From Paenibacillus xylanilyticus (GTDB lineage Bacteria; Bacillota; Bacilli; Paenibacillales; Paenibacillaceae): a stretch of DNA of 64,000 bases. Positions 35,705 to 45,374 of the stretch are shown here, one piece after another; positions within the stretch are counted from its first letter, which is position 1; each line of letters starts with the position of its first letter. The notes beneath the pieces are model-generated. The model was given only the letters and a program-made list of their open reading frames with translations, ran no database searches and was not told where the DNA came from. Both the position numbers and the translations under genes were made by a program. Location of the stretch: the NCBI RefSeq assembly GCF_013359935.1, contig NZ_JABMCB010000179.1:62001-126000 (forward strand), written 5' to 3'.

Positions 35705-37159
35705 CTAGTAGGCTCTTGCAAACACTACCGTGTTCTTCGCCTTTTCACCACAAGCCAGACACGTATGCTTTTCTTCCGCAGGCTGGAACGGAATGTTCCG
35801 GCTTGTTGCACCTGTTACTTCTCTTACTTTATCTTCGCATGCTTCTGAGCCGCACCAGCCGGCCAGCGTAAAGCCGCGTTTGTTTTCCATCAATTCCTTC
35901 ATCTCATCAAGTGTGTCTACAGAGTAGAAGTTGTCCGTCATAAACGTGCGTGCACGCTCAAGCATATCAGATTGAACCTCTGTCAGCATATTCTGAATTT
36001 CTTCCACCAGGTTTGCTTGTTCTACTACCTTTTTCTCCCCTGTAATTCGTGACACGAGCACACATACTCCATTTTCCATGTCACGTGGACCAATTTCAAG
36101 ACGGATCGGAACCCCACGCATTTCGTATTCATTGAATTTCCAGCCTGGACGAACATCGCTGCGATCATCCATTTTAACACGAATGCCTGCTTTTTTCAGT
36201 TCAGCGAATAACTCATCCGCACGACCTACAACAGCATCACGGGTTTTTGGCGGTCCAATTGGAATCATCACGACTTGCGTTGGTGCAACTTTTGGAGGCA
36301 GGACCAGACCACGGTCATCGCCATGCACCATAATCAGTGCCCCGATCAAACGTGTACTTACACCCCATGAGGTTGTATAAGCATGCTCAAGCACATTTTC
36401 CCGGCTGAGGTACTGAATTTCAAATGCTTTCGCAAAGTTCGTACCCATAAAGTGAGATGTTCCGGCTTGAACAGCACGTCCATCCTTCATCATCGCTTCA
36501 ATGGAGTAGGTATCCACCGCTCCTGCAAACTTCTCTGAAGGCGTTTTTTGACCACTGATAACCGGAATTGCCAAGTACTCTTCCACAACTTCACGGTAGA
36601 TTTCAAGCATGCGCATGGTTTCTTCACGTGCTTCTTCTTCCGTCTCATGAGCCGTATGACCTTCCTGCCAGAGGAATTCACTTGTACGCAGGAAAGGCAG
36701 CGTTCTTTTCTCCCAACGCACAACGTTCGCCCACTGATTGATCAGAACAGGCAAATCGCGATAGGATTGAATCCATTTGGAGTACATGTGACCAATAATC
36801 GTTTCGGAAGTAGGTCGAATTGCCAGACGTTCTTCCAGCTTTTCTCCGCCTGCTTCTGTTACCCAAGGCAACTCGGGATTAAAGCCTTCAACATGCTCTT
36901 TTTCTTTTTGGAAAAAGCTTTCTGGAATGAACATTGGGAAGTAGGCATTACGGTGACCCGTTTCACGGAAACGACGATCGAGCTCATCCTTGATATGTTC
37001 CCAGATTTCATATCCATCCGGTTTGAATACAATACAACCCCGCACCGGAGAGTAATCCATCAGATCGGCTTTTTTAATAACATCAATGTACCAGCGGGAG
37101 AAATCCTCGCCCTGTGGTGTGATTTCAGTCACGAATTGTTTATCATTTTCCTTTGACAT
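35705..37159 (-). CDS. proS: Prolyl-tRNA synthetase, archaeal/eukaryotic-type
   Basis: A 484-residue class II synthetase of the shorter archaeal/eukaryotic-like ProRS class. After motifs 2 and 3 (HGDDRGLVLPPKVAPTQVV) comes an anticodon-binding domain and a C-terminal extension with Cys pairs (CGSEAC, CLACG), ending in FARAY, where the terminal Tyr is a hallmark of that class. The bacterial class (about 565 residues with an editing INS domain), which occupies this locus in B. subtilis, is absent here. Start ATG at MSKENDKQ with GGAG upstream; the ORF extension to 37189 is not supported. It is flanked by rseP and polC, so the locus is conserved but the gene type is not. Confidence 0.93.
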   Translation of the reverse strand: MSKENDKQFVTEITPQGEDFSRWYIDVIKKADLMDYSPVRGCIVFKPDGYEIWEHIKDELDRRFRETGHRNAYFPMFIPESFFQKEKEHVEGFNPELPWVTEAGGEKLEERLAIRPTSETIIGHMYSKWIQSYRDLPVLINQWANVVRWEKRTLPFLRTSEFLWQEGHTAHETEEEAREETMRMLEIYREVVEEYLAIPVISGQKTPSEKFAGAVDTYSIEAMMKDGRAVQAGTSHFMGTNFAKAFEIQYLSRENVLEHAYTTSWGVSTRLIGALIMVHGDDRGLVLPPKVAPTQVVMIPIGPPKTRDAVVGRADELFAELKKAGIRVKMDDRSDVRPGWKFNEYEMRGVPIRLEIGPRDMENGVCVLVSRITGEKKVVEQANLVEEIQNMLTEVQSDMLERARTFMTDNFYSVDTLDEMKELMENKRGFTLAGWCGSEACEDKVREVTGATSRNIPFQPAEEKHTCLACGEKAKNTVVFARAY

Positions 37160-37222
37160 AAGACTCCAGCGTCCTCCCATAACGACCATCTCTGCAAAAT
37201 ACAGAACATGATCAAACCATAA

Positions 37223-38494
37223 TTATCCGTTAATTAAACGTAGTATATCATTATATGTTACAGCCAGCATCAGTACAAACAGCATAGCGAACCCTATAAA
37301 ATGAACCATACCTTCGCGGTTAGGATCAACCGGCCGGCCTCTGAGTGCTTCAATTCCAAGGAATACAAGTCGGCTGCCGTCCAGTGCAGGAATTGGCAAC
37401 AGGTTAAAAATCCCCAAATACAAGCTCAAAATAGCCGCCCATCTCGTTAACTGCTCAATTCCCTGTTTGGCGATTTGACCTGTTACTTCGAATGTACGCA
37501 CCGGTCCACCAATGTCGTCCATGTTAAATTGATTAATGAGATGCTTGAAACCTTCAAAGATAACTTTGGTTGTATCTACCATCGCTACACCGGAAACTTT
37601 AAAGGTCTCCACAAATCCGACAGACCGAGTTGGCAGCGTAGGTACAATTCCCACCTTACCTCCCTCTTGTCCTTCTACTGTACGAGGCGTTATCGTTATG
37701 TTAAACGTTTCTTCTCCCCGACGCAGTGTCCACTCCATCGGCTTGTCTTTGGACTCGGCAATCATGGTTACCATTTTTTGCGAATCCGTACCTATTGCAG
37801 TACCATTGATCGTCTCAATGATATCTCCCTCTTGCAAGTTTGCCTGATCGGCAGCTCCGCCTTCGAGTACTTCACCAATTTGCAGATTTTTCGGATTTTC
37901 AACCGGAACTCCCGCCATTTGCGCATATACTGCAAACAATACAAAAGCCAAGATAAAGTTCATCAATGGTCCTGCAAAAATCGCCATTGCCCGCTGTCCA
38001 ACTGTCTTACTGCCAAATTGACGGTCTTTGGGTGCAATTTGAGTTTGTTTGCCGCGACTCACGAGCATCGCCTGTGGATGTATACGGTATTGTTGTACCT
38101 CTCCATCGACGTCCAATTGCAGCTTTAACGTATTCTCCATATCAATGGAGATCACTTCACCACGTATTACATTTTTACGATTATCCAATTGGTCCAAATA
38201 AATCATTTTTACTTGGTCATCCACCGGTCTAACCGCTATGGTCTGACCCTCCTGAATTTCAACAAGCTCAGGGTCTTCCCCTGCCATACGTGCATATCCG
38301 CCAAATGGAAGCAGGCGCAGCGTAAACTGGGTCTCGTTTCTTTTATATGAGAACAATTTGGGACCAAAACCGATCGCAAATTCCCTTACAAGAATACCGG
38401 CGCGTTTGGCAAAATAGTAATGCCCCCATTCATGAACCGTCACGATGACAAAGAACATGAGCACCGTTAAAAATACAACTTGTATGGTTTCCAA
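37223..38494 (-). CDS. rseP: Site-2 intramembrane metalloprotease RseP/RasP
   Basis: A 423-residue S2P-family membrane protease that cleaves anti-sigma factors and remnant signal peptides. It has zinc motif HEWGH at residues 21-25 inside the first helix, a PDZ domain (about 200-275, GDIIETINGTAI), and NLLPIPALDGSRL near 375, which supplies the third metal ligand. About four membrane helices are visible. It carries an extra loop (about 95-150) between helix 1 and helix 2 holding KTVGQRAMAIFAGPLMNF at its end. The start codon follows GGAGGATGGATA. It lies between dxr and proS as in B. subtilis. Confidence 0.95.
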   Translation of the reverse strand: METIQVVFLTVLMFFVIVTVHEWGHYYFAKRAGILVREFAIGFGPKLFSYKRNETQFTLRLLPFGGYARMAGEDPELVEIQEGQTIAVRPVDDQVKMIYLDQLDNRKNVIRGEVISIDMENTLKLQLDVDGEVQQYRIHPQAMLVSRGKQTQIAPKDRQFGSKTVGQRAMAIFAGPLMNFILAFVLFAVYAQMAGVPVENPKNLQIGEVLEGGAADQANLQEGDIIETINGTAIGTDSQKMVTMIAESKDKPMEWTLRRGEETFNITITPRTVEGQEGGKVGIVPTLPTRSVGFVETFKVSGVAMVDTTKVIFEGFKHLINQFNMDDIGGPVRTFEVTGQIAKQGIEQLTRWAAILSLYLGIFNLLPIPALDGSRLVFLGIEALRGRPVDPNREGMVHFIGFAMLFVLMLAVTYNDILRLING

Positions 38495-38608
38495 TCCCTA
38501 TCCATCCTCCTTCACGGCACGAACCGAAGTCTGTCCCTTTAGATTATCATTATTCCAAGGTGCCGCACAAGAGAATCACTTCTTCCATATTTGTGATGAA
38601 AAAAGGGA

Positions 38609-39748
38609 TTACAGATTGAATGCGTGTTTACGACTTTCCCGGTCACATCTTGCGATTTCTTCCAGATCAGGTTTGTCCACATTACGGTGTGCCTCCAGCA
38701 CTGAAGCAATAATATCCTCTATTTTAAGGAACGATATCTCTTTGCGCAAGAAGCGTGCTACAGCAACTTCATTCGCGGCATTAAAAGCCGTAGTTGCAGT
38801 CCCACCCATTTTACCACACTCATAAGCCAGCCTTAAACAAGGGAACCGTTCCATATCCATCTCGCGGAATTGCAGCTTGCCTGCTTGAGCCAGAGATAAA
38901 CGCTGTGCCGGAGAAGGCAGCCGATCCGGATAAGTCAGCGCATATTGAATTGGAACACGCATATCCGGGTTACCAAGCTGTGCGATAATGCTTGTATCCT
39001 CGAATTCAACATAAGAGTGAATGATACTTTCAGGGTGAAGCAGCACGTCAATCTGATCATACGTCAGCCCGAATAACCAATGCGCCTCAATAACCTCTAA
39101 CCCTTTATTCACCATTGTTGCAGAGTCGATTGTTATTTTGGAACCCATCGACCAATTCGGATGCTTAAGGGCATCTTCAACAGTTACTTCCCGCAGCTGT
39201 TCACGTGTCAAATCGCGGAAGGATCCTCCTGATGCCGTAAGAGTAATTCCTGAAACACGTTTGAGGTTTTCTCCATTCAAACATTGAAATATGGCCGAGT
39301 GCTCACTATCAATGGGTAACAAAGAGACACCTTTTGCCGCAGCACTTGCAGTAACAATATGTCCTGCCGTCACCAATGTCTCCTTGTTGGCGAGTCCAAT
39401 CTGCTTCCCAGCCTCTATGGCAGCAAGCGTTGATTCGAGCCCTACACTCCCCATGACAGCCGTAATCACAGTATCAGCATCTGTCCCGGCTGCGACTTCC
39501 ACCAAGCCCTCTTTTCCGTAGAAGAGCTGCGTACCTGAAGGCAGGTGAGGAGCGACCGTCTCAGCCAGTTCTTTGGAGCCAACCGACACCTTTTTCGGAC
39601 GATATCGCTTGGTTTGTTCAATGATAAGTTCAGTATTTCCTCCGGCTGCCAGTCCCTCCACCTGAAAAAGTTCAGGATGCATATCGACTACATCCAATGT
39701 TTGCGTTCCAATAGAACCGGTAGACCCGAGAATCGCTATTTTCTTCAT
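38609..39748 (-). CDS. dxr: 1-deoxy-D-xylulose 5-phosphate reductoisomerase
   Basis: A 379-residue NADPH-dependent enzyme, the second step of the MEP isoprenoid pathway. It has a Rossmann [11 protein letters not shown] at 7-17, metal-binding [14 protein letters not shown] near 145 and [21 protein letters not shown] near 205. Start ATG (MKKIAILG) has GAGGTG upstream; the longer frame to 39790 is not supported. It sits between cdsA and rseP. It supplies precursor for UppS, whose gene is two positions upstream. Confidence 0.96.
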   Translation of the reverse strand: MKKIAILGSTGSIGTQTLDVVDMHPELFQVEGLAAGGNTELIIEQTKRYRPKKVSVGSKELAETVAPHLPSGTQLFYGKEGLVEVAAGTDADTVITAVMGSVGLESTLAAIEAGKQIGLANKETLVTAGHIVTASAAAKGVSLLPIDSEHSAIFQCLNGENLKRVSGITLTASGGSFRDLTREQLREVTVEDALKHPNWSMGSKITIDSATMVNKGLEVIEAHWLFGLTYDQIDVLLHPESIIHSYVEFEDTSIIAQLGNPDMRVPIQYALTYPDRLPSPAQRLSLAQAGKLQFREMDMERFPCLRLAYECGKMGGTATTAFNAANEVAVARFLRKEISFLKIEDIIASVLEAHRNVDKPDLEEIARCDRESRKHAFNL

Positions 39749-39824
39749 GCTGCACCTCATCTTCATTAATCCATTGCGTGTATAATACAAATCCGTTCAT
39801 TACACACGTCTTGTGTTCAAAACA

Positions 39825-40619
39825 TTAGTAGGGCAGAAGCATTAATATATGTACGAATGGAAACACCACTATCCAGCTGTCGCACCGATCAAGAATACCC
39901 CCGTGCCCCGGAAGAAGGTTGCCAGAATCCTTGATATTGTACACACGTTTGTATGCGGATTGGATTAGGTCACCCATCTGGCCCACTACAGCACATGCGA
40001 CTCCAATCAGTATAGCTCTCTGCCAAGACAGAAGGCCATCTGATAACATGGAAAATACCACTGATGTTACAATGGCAATCACAATACCGCCAAGCGCACC
40101 CTCCACTGTTTTGTTGGGACTAATCGATGGCCAAAGTTTGTTTTTCCCCATAAGTTTTCCCACAAAGTAGGCACCAGCATCACTGGCCCATATGGAACCT
40201 AACAGTAGGAATGTCCAAAAAAGCCCGTGATGCAGATGTCTGGATTCGGCGATGTAATAAAATCCGATCCCAATGTACAGCACACCCAAAAAAAGCATGG
40301 CAACCGTGTTCACAGGAATCCTGTTTTTGGTTATCACTGAGGCCGTCATTAAAACAAGCATAACCAGCCAACTGATTTGGAACAATGTCAGCGGTCTGCC
40401 ATCCCACACCATTTCCCATGGGAAGACAAGTGCAAAAACACCTGCATATCCAATTAGGGCTACACCAGAAAAAGGCTGTACCCCCGTCATTTTCACAAAT
40501 TCATAATAACCGATGAGAGCCATGAGCAGTACCAGGCCATGATACCAAGGTCCGCCCAGCATGCAAAAACCCAAAAACAACACACCTGCTACTATCCCTG
40601 TCGTTAATCGCTGTTTCAA
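39825..40619 (-). CDS. cdsA: Phosphatidate cytidylyltransferase
   Basis: A 264-residue integral membrane enzyme (about eight helices) that makes CDP-diacylglycerol from phosphatidate and CTP. The C-terminal CDS signature is visible: SAYKRVYNIKDSGNLLPGHGG and then LDRCDS (about 213-240). I chose TTG at 40619 (MKQRLTTGI), nine bases after GGAGG; it gives the same opening as B. subtilis CdsA. The ATG at 40628 overlaps the ribosome site itself. It is 16 bases after uppS. Confidence 0.93.
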   Translation of the reverse strand: MKQRLTTGIVAGVLFLGFCMLGGPWYHGLVLLMALIGYYEFVKMTGVQPFSGVALIGYAGVFALVFPWEMVWDGRPLTLFQISWLVMLVLMTASVITKNRIPVNTVAMLFLGVLYIGIGFYYIAESRHLHHGLFWTFLLLGSIWASDAGAYFVGKLMGKNKLWPSISPNKTVEGALGGIVIAIVTSVVFSMLSDGLLSWQRAILIGVACAVVGQMGDLIQSAYKRVYNIKDSGNLLPGHGGILDRCDSWIVVFPFVHILMLLPY

Positions 40620-40635
40620 CGGCTTCATCCTCCAT

Positions 40636-41403
40636 CTATTTCAAACCGCCGTAACGCCTTGTTCTGCGCTGATATTCGGCTACTGCTTCAAGCAGATGCT
40701 GTTTGCCAAATTCGGGCCAGTATATATCCGTAAACCATAGCTCGCTATACGCAAGCTGCCAAAGCATAAAATTACTGAGCCTTAGTTCTCCACTCGTCCG
40801 AATCAACAAATCCGGATCGGGCATATCCACAGTCAACATATGTTGGTCTATGAGCTCAGGTGTAATATCCTCTGCCGAGAGTTCCCCCGACTGAACCTGT
40901 AACGCAATTTGCTTCACACAGTCCGTCATTTCTCTTCGACTTCCATAATTCATTGCGAAGTTCAATACAAGCCCCGTATTATGTTCCGTAAGACGAATCG
41001 CTTCACGCAAGGCATTAACGGTATGTGAAGGTAATTTCTCTTCCTGCCCCATCATGCGTATGCGAACATTCTTTTCTATAAGTTCATCCAACTCTATCGC
41101 CAGAAATTCTTGTGGCAGTCGCATCAGAAAATCCACTTCTTCTTTTGGACGCGTCCAGTTTTCTGTCGAAAAAGCATACATCGTCAGATATTTGATGCCC
41201 AGTTCATCCGCCGCGATGGTTGCACGTTTGACTGCCTTCATGCCATTTTGGTGCCCAGCTATACGCGGCAAACCCAGACGTTTGGCCCATCGCCCATTTC
41301 CGTCCATAATAATAGCAACGTGCTGCGGGATATTATCCTCGGATATAGTCAGCGTTTCCTGCTTTTCAGCCCCATTCCACCACGACCGAACCCGTTTGAT
41401 CAT
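40636..41403 (-). CDS. uppS: Isoprenyl transferase (undecaprenyl diphosphate synthase)
   Basis: A 255-residue cis-prenyltransferase that extends farnesyl diphosphate to undecaprenyl diphosphate, the wall-lipid carrier. Signatures: MDGNGRWAKRLGLPRIAGH (about 33-51), AFSTENW near 78 and PDLLIRTSGELRLSNFMLWQ near 197. An N-terminal tail of about 25 residues precedes the domain. Start ATG with TGGAGG upstream. A terminator-like hairpin precedes it, yet frr and uppS are otherwise in the same order as in B. subtilis. Confidence 0.95.
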   Translation of the reverse strand: MIKRVRSWWNGAEKQETLTISEDNIPQHVAIIMDGNGRWAKRLGLPRIAGHQNGMKAVKRATIAADELGIKYLTMYAFSTENWTRPKEEVDFLMRLPQEFLAIELDELIEKNVRIRMMGQEEKLPSHTVNALREAIRLTEHNTGLVLNFAMNYGSRREMTDCVKQIALQVQSGELSAEDITPELIDQHMLTVDMPDPDLLIRTSGELRLSNFMLWQLAYSELWFTDIYWPEFGKQHLLEAVAEYQRRTRRYGGLK

Positions 41404-41462
41404 TCCTGTTCCTCCAAAATCCCTGAAGTTTCTTCACCTGAAGACTAGAAAAAGAGACAAAA

Positions 41463-41481
41463 CCCCACCGTATCGGAGGGG
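41463..41481 (-). terminator. Terminator between frr and uppS
   Basis: On the minus strand CCCC-TCCG and CGG-TGGGG pair around ATA and are followed by TTTTG. The U-tract is short, so partial read-through into uppS is likely, since no promoter for uppS is obvious. Confidence 0.65.
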
Positions 41482-41492
41482 CTGCGCTTGTC

Positions 41493-42047
41493 TTACACTT
41501 CCATGATTTCTTTTTCTTTGGCAGCGAGTACCTTATCGACTTCAGCGATAAACTTATCGGTCGATTTTTGGATATCGTCCTGATGTCTCCGGGACTCATC
41601 CTCGGAAATCTCTGACTTCTCCATTTTTTTAATATCATCATTCGCATCACGGCGAATGTTACGAATCGCTACTTTGCCTTCTTCGCCGAACTTTTTCGTA
41701 AGTTTCACGAGTTCTGTTCTGCGTTCCTCCGTAAGTGGCGGAATGGACAGACGAATCATGTTACCATCATTGGCTGGTGTTAGTCCCAGATCCGACTTCA
41801 TGATCGCACGCTCGATTTCGCCCATAGAAGATTTGTCCCATGGCTGAATCATCAGTGTACGGGAATCCGGTGTGCTAATATTCGCGAGCTGATTAAGTGG
41901 TGTCATCGCTCCGTAGTACTCTACCTGAACCCGGTCCAGAAGAGCCGGAGTTGCACGTCCTGCACGCAAAGTGGCAAGATCACGACGTAACGCTTGAATT
42001 GCTTTATCCATACGTTCTTCGGCATGCTTTTTAACCGCTTGTGGCAT
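41493..42047 (-). CDS. frr: Ribosome recycling factor
   Basis: A 184-residue RRF (family about 185) that splits post-termination ribosomes with EF-G. Conserved segments: [23 protein letters not shown] (about 25-47), [21 protein letters not shown] and a C-terminal helix with [16 protein letters not shown]. The ATG lies immediately after the pyrH stop (TAA ATG), with GGGAG inside the pyrH end, so the two are coupled. Confidence 0.97.
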   Translation of the reverse strand: MPQAVKKHAEERMDKAIQALRRDLATLRAGRATPALLDRVQVEYYGAMTPLNQLANISTPDSRTLMIQPWDKSSMGEIERAIMKSDLGLTPANDGNMIRLSIPPLTEERRTELVKLTKKFGEEGKVAIRNIRRDANDDIKKMEKSEISEDESRRHQDDIQKSTDKFIAEVDKVLAAKEKEIMEV

Positions 42048-42818
<771 letters not shown>

Positions 42819-42860
42819 TCAACAAAACTTCTCGCGCATGGCCTCCTGCTTAAAAAGAAA

Positions 42861-42878
42861 GGAACACGGCTGTGTTCC
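42861..42878 (-). terminator. Terminator between tsf and pyrH
   Basis: On the minus strand GGAACAC, AGCC, GTGTTCC form a perfect 7-bp stem followed by TTTCTTTTT. It lies 130 bases past the tsf stop and 85 bases before the pyrH start. Confidence 0.85.
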
Positions 42879-42900
42879 ACTCTTTTAGGAAAAACGATCA

Positions 42901-42994
42901 ACCGGTAAGGCATTGTTTTCCTGAGATATAAGGGAGCTCTGCTTCGAAGTTTTATCATTCTTATATCTTCGAAAACCATTTGTTGCTTGCCGGT
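42901..42994 (-). other. Large imperfect inverted repeat in the tsf-pyrH intergenic RNA
   Basis: Arms 42994-42960 and 42932-42901 (minus strand) pair over about 28 positions: ACCGGCAAGC with its partner CCTTACCGGT, GGTTTTC with GGAAAAC, and GATATAAG with CTTATATC, around a 27-base loop. Competing pairings exist. TTCGAAG in the first arm can pair with CTTCGAA in the loop, and AGGAAAAC in the second arm with GTTTTTCCT (42895-42887), just before the terminator. The layout is attenuator-like; no known riboswitch class is recognised. Confidence 0.6.
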
Positions 42995-43007
42995 ATATAA
43001 AACCGTC

Positions 43008-43658
43008 TTATTTGTTCACTTGGGACATAACTTCTTCTACGAAGTTATCCACTTTTTTCTCCAGACCTTCACCAAGTTCGTAACGAACGAAACGACGGAT
43101 CGAGATGTTCTCACCGATTTGGCTGATTTTTTCATTCAGCAATTGGGAGATTGTTTTGTCTGGATCTTTAACGAAAGTTTGTTCCATCAAGCAATACTCT
43201 TCGTAGTATTTGCTGATACGGCCTTCAACCATTTTTTCAACGATTTTTTCTGGTTTGCCTTCGTTCAGTGCTTGAGCTTTCAAGATTTCTTTCTCTTTTT
43301 CCAGTTCATCAGCAGGAACTTCTTCACGAGTAACGTACTTAGGACTAGCTGCAGCAATTTGCATAGCGATGTCTTTAACGAACTCTTTGAATTGGTCTGT
43401 TTTACCTACGAAGTCTGTTTCGCAGTTAACTTCTACCAGTACACCAATACGGCCACCAGCGTGGATATAAGATTCTACAGTACCTTCAGTCGCTGCACGA
43501 CCTGCTTTGTTTGCAGCTGCAGACAGACCTTTTTCACGCAGCAATTCAGCTGCTTTCGTGATGTCACCATTTGCTTCTTCCAATGCTTTTTTGCAATCGA
43601 GCATACCAGCGCCCGTTTTTTCACGAAGTTCTTTTACTGCACTCGCGTTAACTGCCAT
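43008..43658 (-). CDS. tsf: Elongation factor Ts, short form
   Basis: A 216-residue guanine-nucleotide exchange factor for EF-Tu. An N-terminal UBA-like domain has [19 protein letters not shown] (8-26). The core has [24 protein letters not shown] near 64-87, and the C-terminus runs [16 protein letters not shown]... [15 protein letters not shown]. It is about 75 residues shorter than the B. subtilis and E. coli proteins and closer in size to short EF-Ts forms, so part of the core dimer-mimic region is missing. Start ATG after GGAGGG. It lies 113 bases after rpsB and ends before the large inverted repeat. Confidence 0.96.
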   Translation of the reverse strand: MAVNASAVKELREKTGAGMLDCKKALEEANGDITKAAELLREKGLSAAANKAGRAATEGTVESYIHAGGRIGVLVEVNCETDFVGKTDQFKEFVKDIAMQIAAASPKYVTREEVPADELEKEKEILKAQALNEGKPEKIVEKMVEGRISKYYEEYCLMEQTFVKDPDKTISQLLNEKISQIGENISIRRFVRYELGEGLEKKVDNFVEEVMSQVNK

Positions 43659-43771
43659 TATTAATTCCCTCCAAATAAGTATTGTACGTACACTCTAAAA
43701 AAAGGGCAGTGAGAGGTTATCCACCTACCAACCACCCTTTTCATTTAGTTCATTCATTATGTTCGAATCTA

Positions 43772-44470
43772 TTAAGCGGAAGTTTCTTCGCCTTGGTTAG
43801 CTTCGATCACGGCATCAGCCATTTTACCTGTCAACAGCTTAACAGCGCGGATTGCATCGTCGTTACCTGGGATAACATAATCGATTTCGTCCGGATCGCA
43901 GTTTGTATCAACGATACCCACAATTGGAATACCCAATTTGCGAGCTTCAGCAACAGCGATACGCTCTTTGCGTGGATCGATGATGAACAGGGCGCTTGGC
44001 AGGCCTTTCATATTTTTAATACCGCCGAGGAATTTCTCCAGACGATCTTTTTCTTTGCGAAGCAAGATAACTTCTTTTTTAGGCAATACAGCGAATGTAC
44101 CGTCTTCTTCCCAAGCTTCCAGTTGTTTCAAACGATCAATACGTTTTTGAATAGTTTGGAAGTTAGTCAGGGTACCGCCCAACCAGCGTTGGTTAATGTA
44201 GAACTGACCAGCGCGTTCAGCTTCTTCTTTAACGGAATCTTGAGCTTGTTTCTTAGTACCCACGAAAAGAATTGTACCATTCTCTCCTGCGATTCCTTTA
44301 ACGAAGTTGTAAGCCTCTTCGACTTTTTTCACTGTCTTTTGCAAGTCAATGATATAAATTCCGTTTCTTTCAGTGAAGATATAACGATCCATTTTTGGGT
44401 TCCAACGACGTGTTTGGTGACCGAAGTGTACCCCAGCTTCGAGAAGCTGCTTCATGGAGATTACTGCCAT
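43772..44470 (-). CDS. rpsB: 30S ribosomal protein S2
   Basis: A 232-residue S2 with the conserved opening [22 protein letters not shown], then [44 protein letters not shown] and [29 protein letters not shown]2 is a late 30S assembly protein that sits near the mRNA exit. The ATG (MAVISMKQ) is nine bases after AGGAGG; the frame extends two codons further. It has its own promoter and leader, then tsf. Confidence 0.98.
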   Translation of the reverse strand: MAVISMKQLLEAGVHFGHQTRRWNPKMDRYIFTERNGIYIIDLQKTVKKVEEAYNFVKGIAGENGTILFVGTKKQAQDSVKEEAERAGQFYINQRWLGGTLTNFQTIQKRIDRLKQLEAWEEDGTFAVLPKKEVILLRKEKDRLEKFLGGIKNMKGLPSALFIIDPRKERIAVAEARKLGIPIVGIVDTNCDPDEIDYVIPGNDDAIRAVKLLTGKMADAVIEANQGEETSA

Positions 44471-44499
44471 CTTCACACACCTCCTAGTGGTTTTTTATT

Positions 44500-44550
44500 G
44501 TGTCCTCCGCCGGCATCATTTTTCGCCAAGACTCTCCATCAGGAAAGCAC
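44500..44550 (-). promoter_or_regulatory. Structured part of the rpsB leader
   Basis: On the minus strand GTGCTTTCC (44549-44541) can pair with GGAGGACAC (44508-44500), and inside it TTGGC with GCCGG. It sits 30 bases upstream of the rpsB ATG and may be an S2 autoregulation site; this is a structural inference only. Confidence 0.35.
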
Positions 44551-44594
44551 CCTCAACAAAATTAGCACATGCGTGTGTTTTAACACCGTTATCT

Positions 44595-44623
44595 AATATA
44601 GCATAACTGCTTAGCTGATGCAA
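44595..44623 (-). promoter_or_regulatory. SigA promoter of rpsB-tsf
   Basis: On the minus strand TTGCAT (44623-44618) is followed after 17 bases by TATATT (44600-44595). It lies about 100 bases past the fla/che operon terminator and leaves a leader of about 120 nt. Confidence 0.65.
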
Positions 44624-44720
44624 CACTCTTTCAGTTCCAAAAAGAATCGGACACAGCATAATAATGTTTATGTGAACTTTTCGAACTTTGAGTACTTGTC
44701 AAACCCTGCAACAAACAAAA

Positions 44721-44756
44721 GAACCGCCTTGCCTGAAGTAATCAGCTTGACGGTTC
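44721..44756 (-). terminator. Terminator at the end of the fla/che transcription unit
   Basis: On the minus strand GAACCG pairs with CGGTTC, with an inner CTGA/TCAG pair, followed by TTTTGTTTG. The 5' arm overlaps the last codons and stop of the preceding gene. Confidence 0.65.
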
Positions 44757-45374
44757 CTTTGTAATTTTGGCGATGATCGATTCGAAACTCTCACCTTTTT
44801 CAAGCGCGTATGTACCCACTCGAATTTTGGTATTGATTCGCTCGGCCTTTCCCGCTTGAATAAAGGCTTGTGCGTCATCCACTATACCGGCTTTTTCAAG
44901 ATTCCCAGCGACAATCGCCAAAGTGTTTCCTGAATGCACTCTAAAAGTTACCTTTGTGGCTTGAGGTGCGTTCGGTGACGTTGGCTCTGTTGATTTGGGT
45001 TCGCTCACTGTATTTTGTTTCTTATCTTCACTTGAAGCTGGTTGCTGAGGGGCCTTGGGTTCTTCTGGAGTGTTCGTATCCTCTGCTTTTTCAGGCGCAG
45101 TTGCTGTGTCCCCTTGCATCTCACTGCTCTCCTGTTTCTTCTTTGCCACCCACTCGGCTTCGGTATAAAGTTCGTCATCCTTTCCGACAAGCTTCATATC
45201 CAGTCCCTTAGCAGCCGTCTCCAATTGTTCCTTCGTCAGTTCAGCTGCAGATGTACCCGTTTCCAAATTGCTATCTGATAAAGCATTTTGCCCTACTGTG
45301 GCAAGCTGAAGCAGCACTGCTCCGATAATCATGCCCGTTCCGATTCCAATCCATAGGGAGCGCTTATCCATCAC
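44742..45374 (-). CDS. Membrane-anchored protein with MltG-like LysM-type subdomain
   Basis: A 210-residue protein. An N-terminal membrane segment (about 8-27) is followed by a long Glu/Pro/Thr/Gln-rich extracellular linker (about 70-140). A C-terminal segment (about 143-208: VTFRVHSGNTLAIVAGNLEKAGIV ... RVGTYALEKGESFESIIAKI) resembles the LysM-like N-terminal subdomain of the endolytic transglycosylase MltG/YceG, without its catalytic domain. It may therefore bind glycan rather than cut it; this is inference. The ATG is adjacent to the stop of the SwrB-like gene. It is the last gene of the flagellar unit, so a role at the wall around the flagellum is possible but untested. Confidence 0.6.
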   Translation of the reverse strand: MMDKRSLWIGIGTGMIIGAVLLQLATVGQNALSDSNLETGTSAAELTKEQLETAAKGLDMKLVGKDDELYTEAEWVAKKKQESSEMQGDTATAPEKAEDTNTPEEPKAPQQPASSEDKKQNTVSEPKSTEPTSPNAPQATKVTFRVHSGNTLAIVAGNLEKAGIVDDAQAFIQAGKAERINTKIRVGTYALEKGESFESIIAKITKEPSS

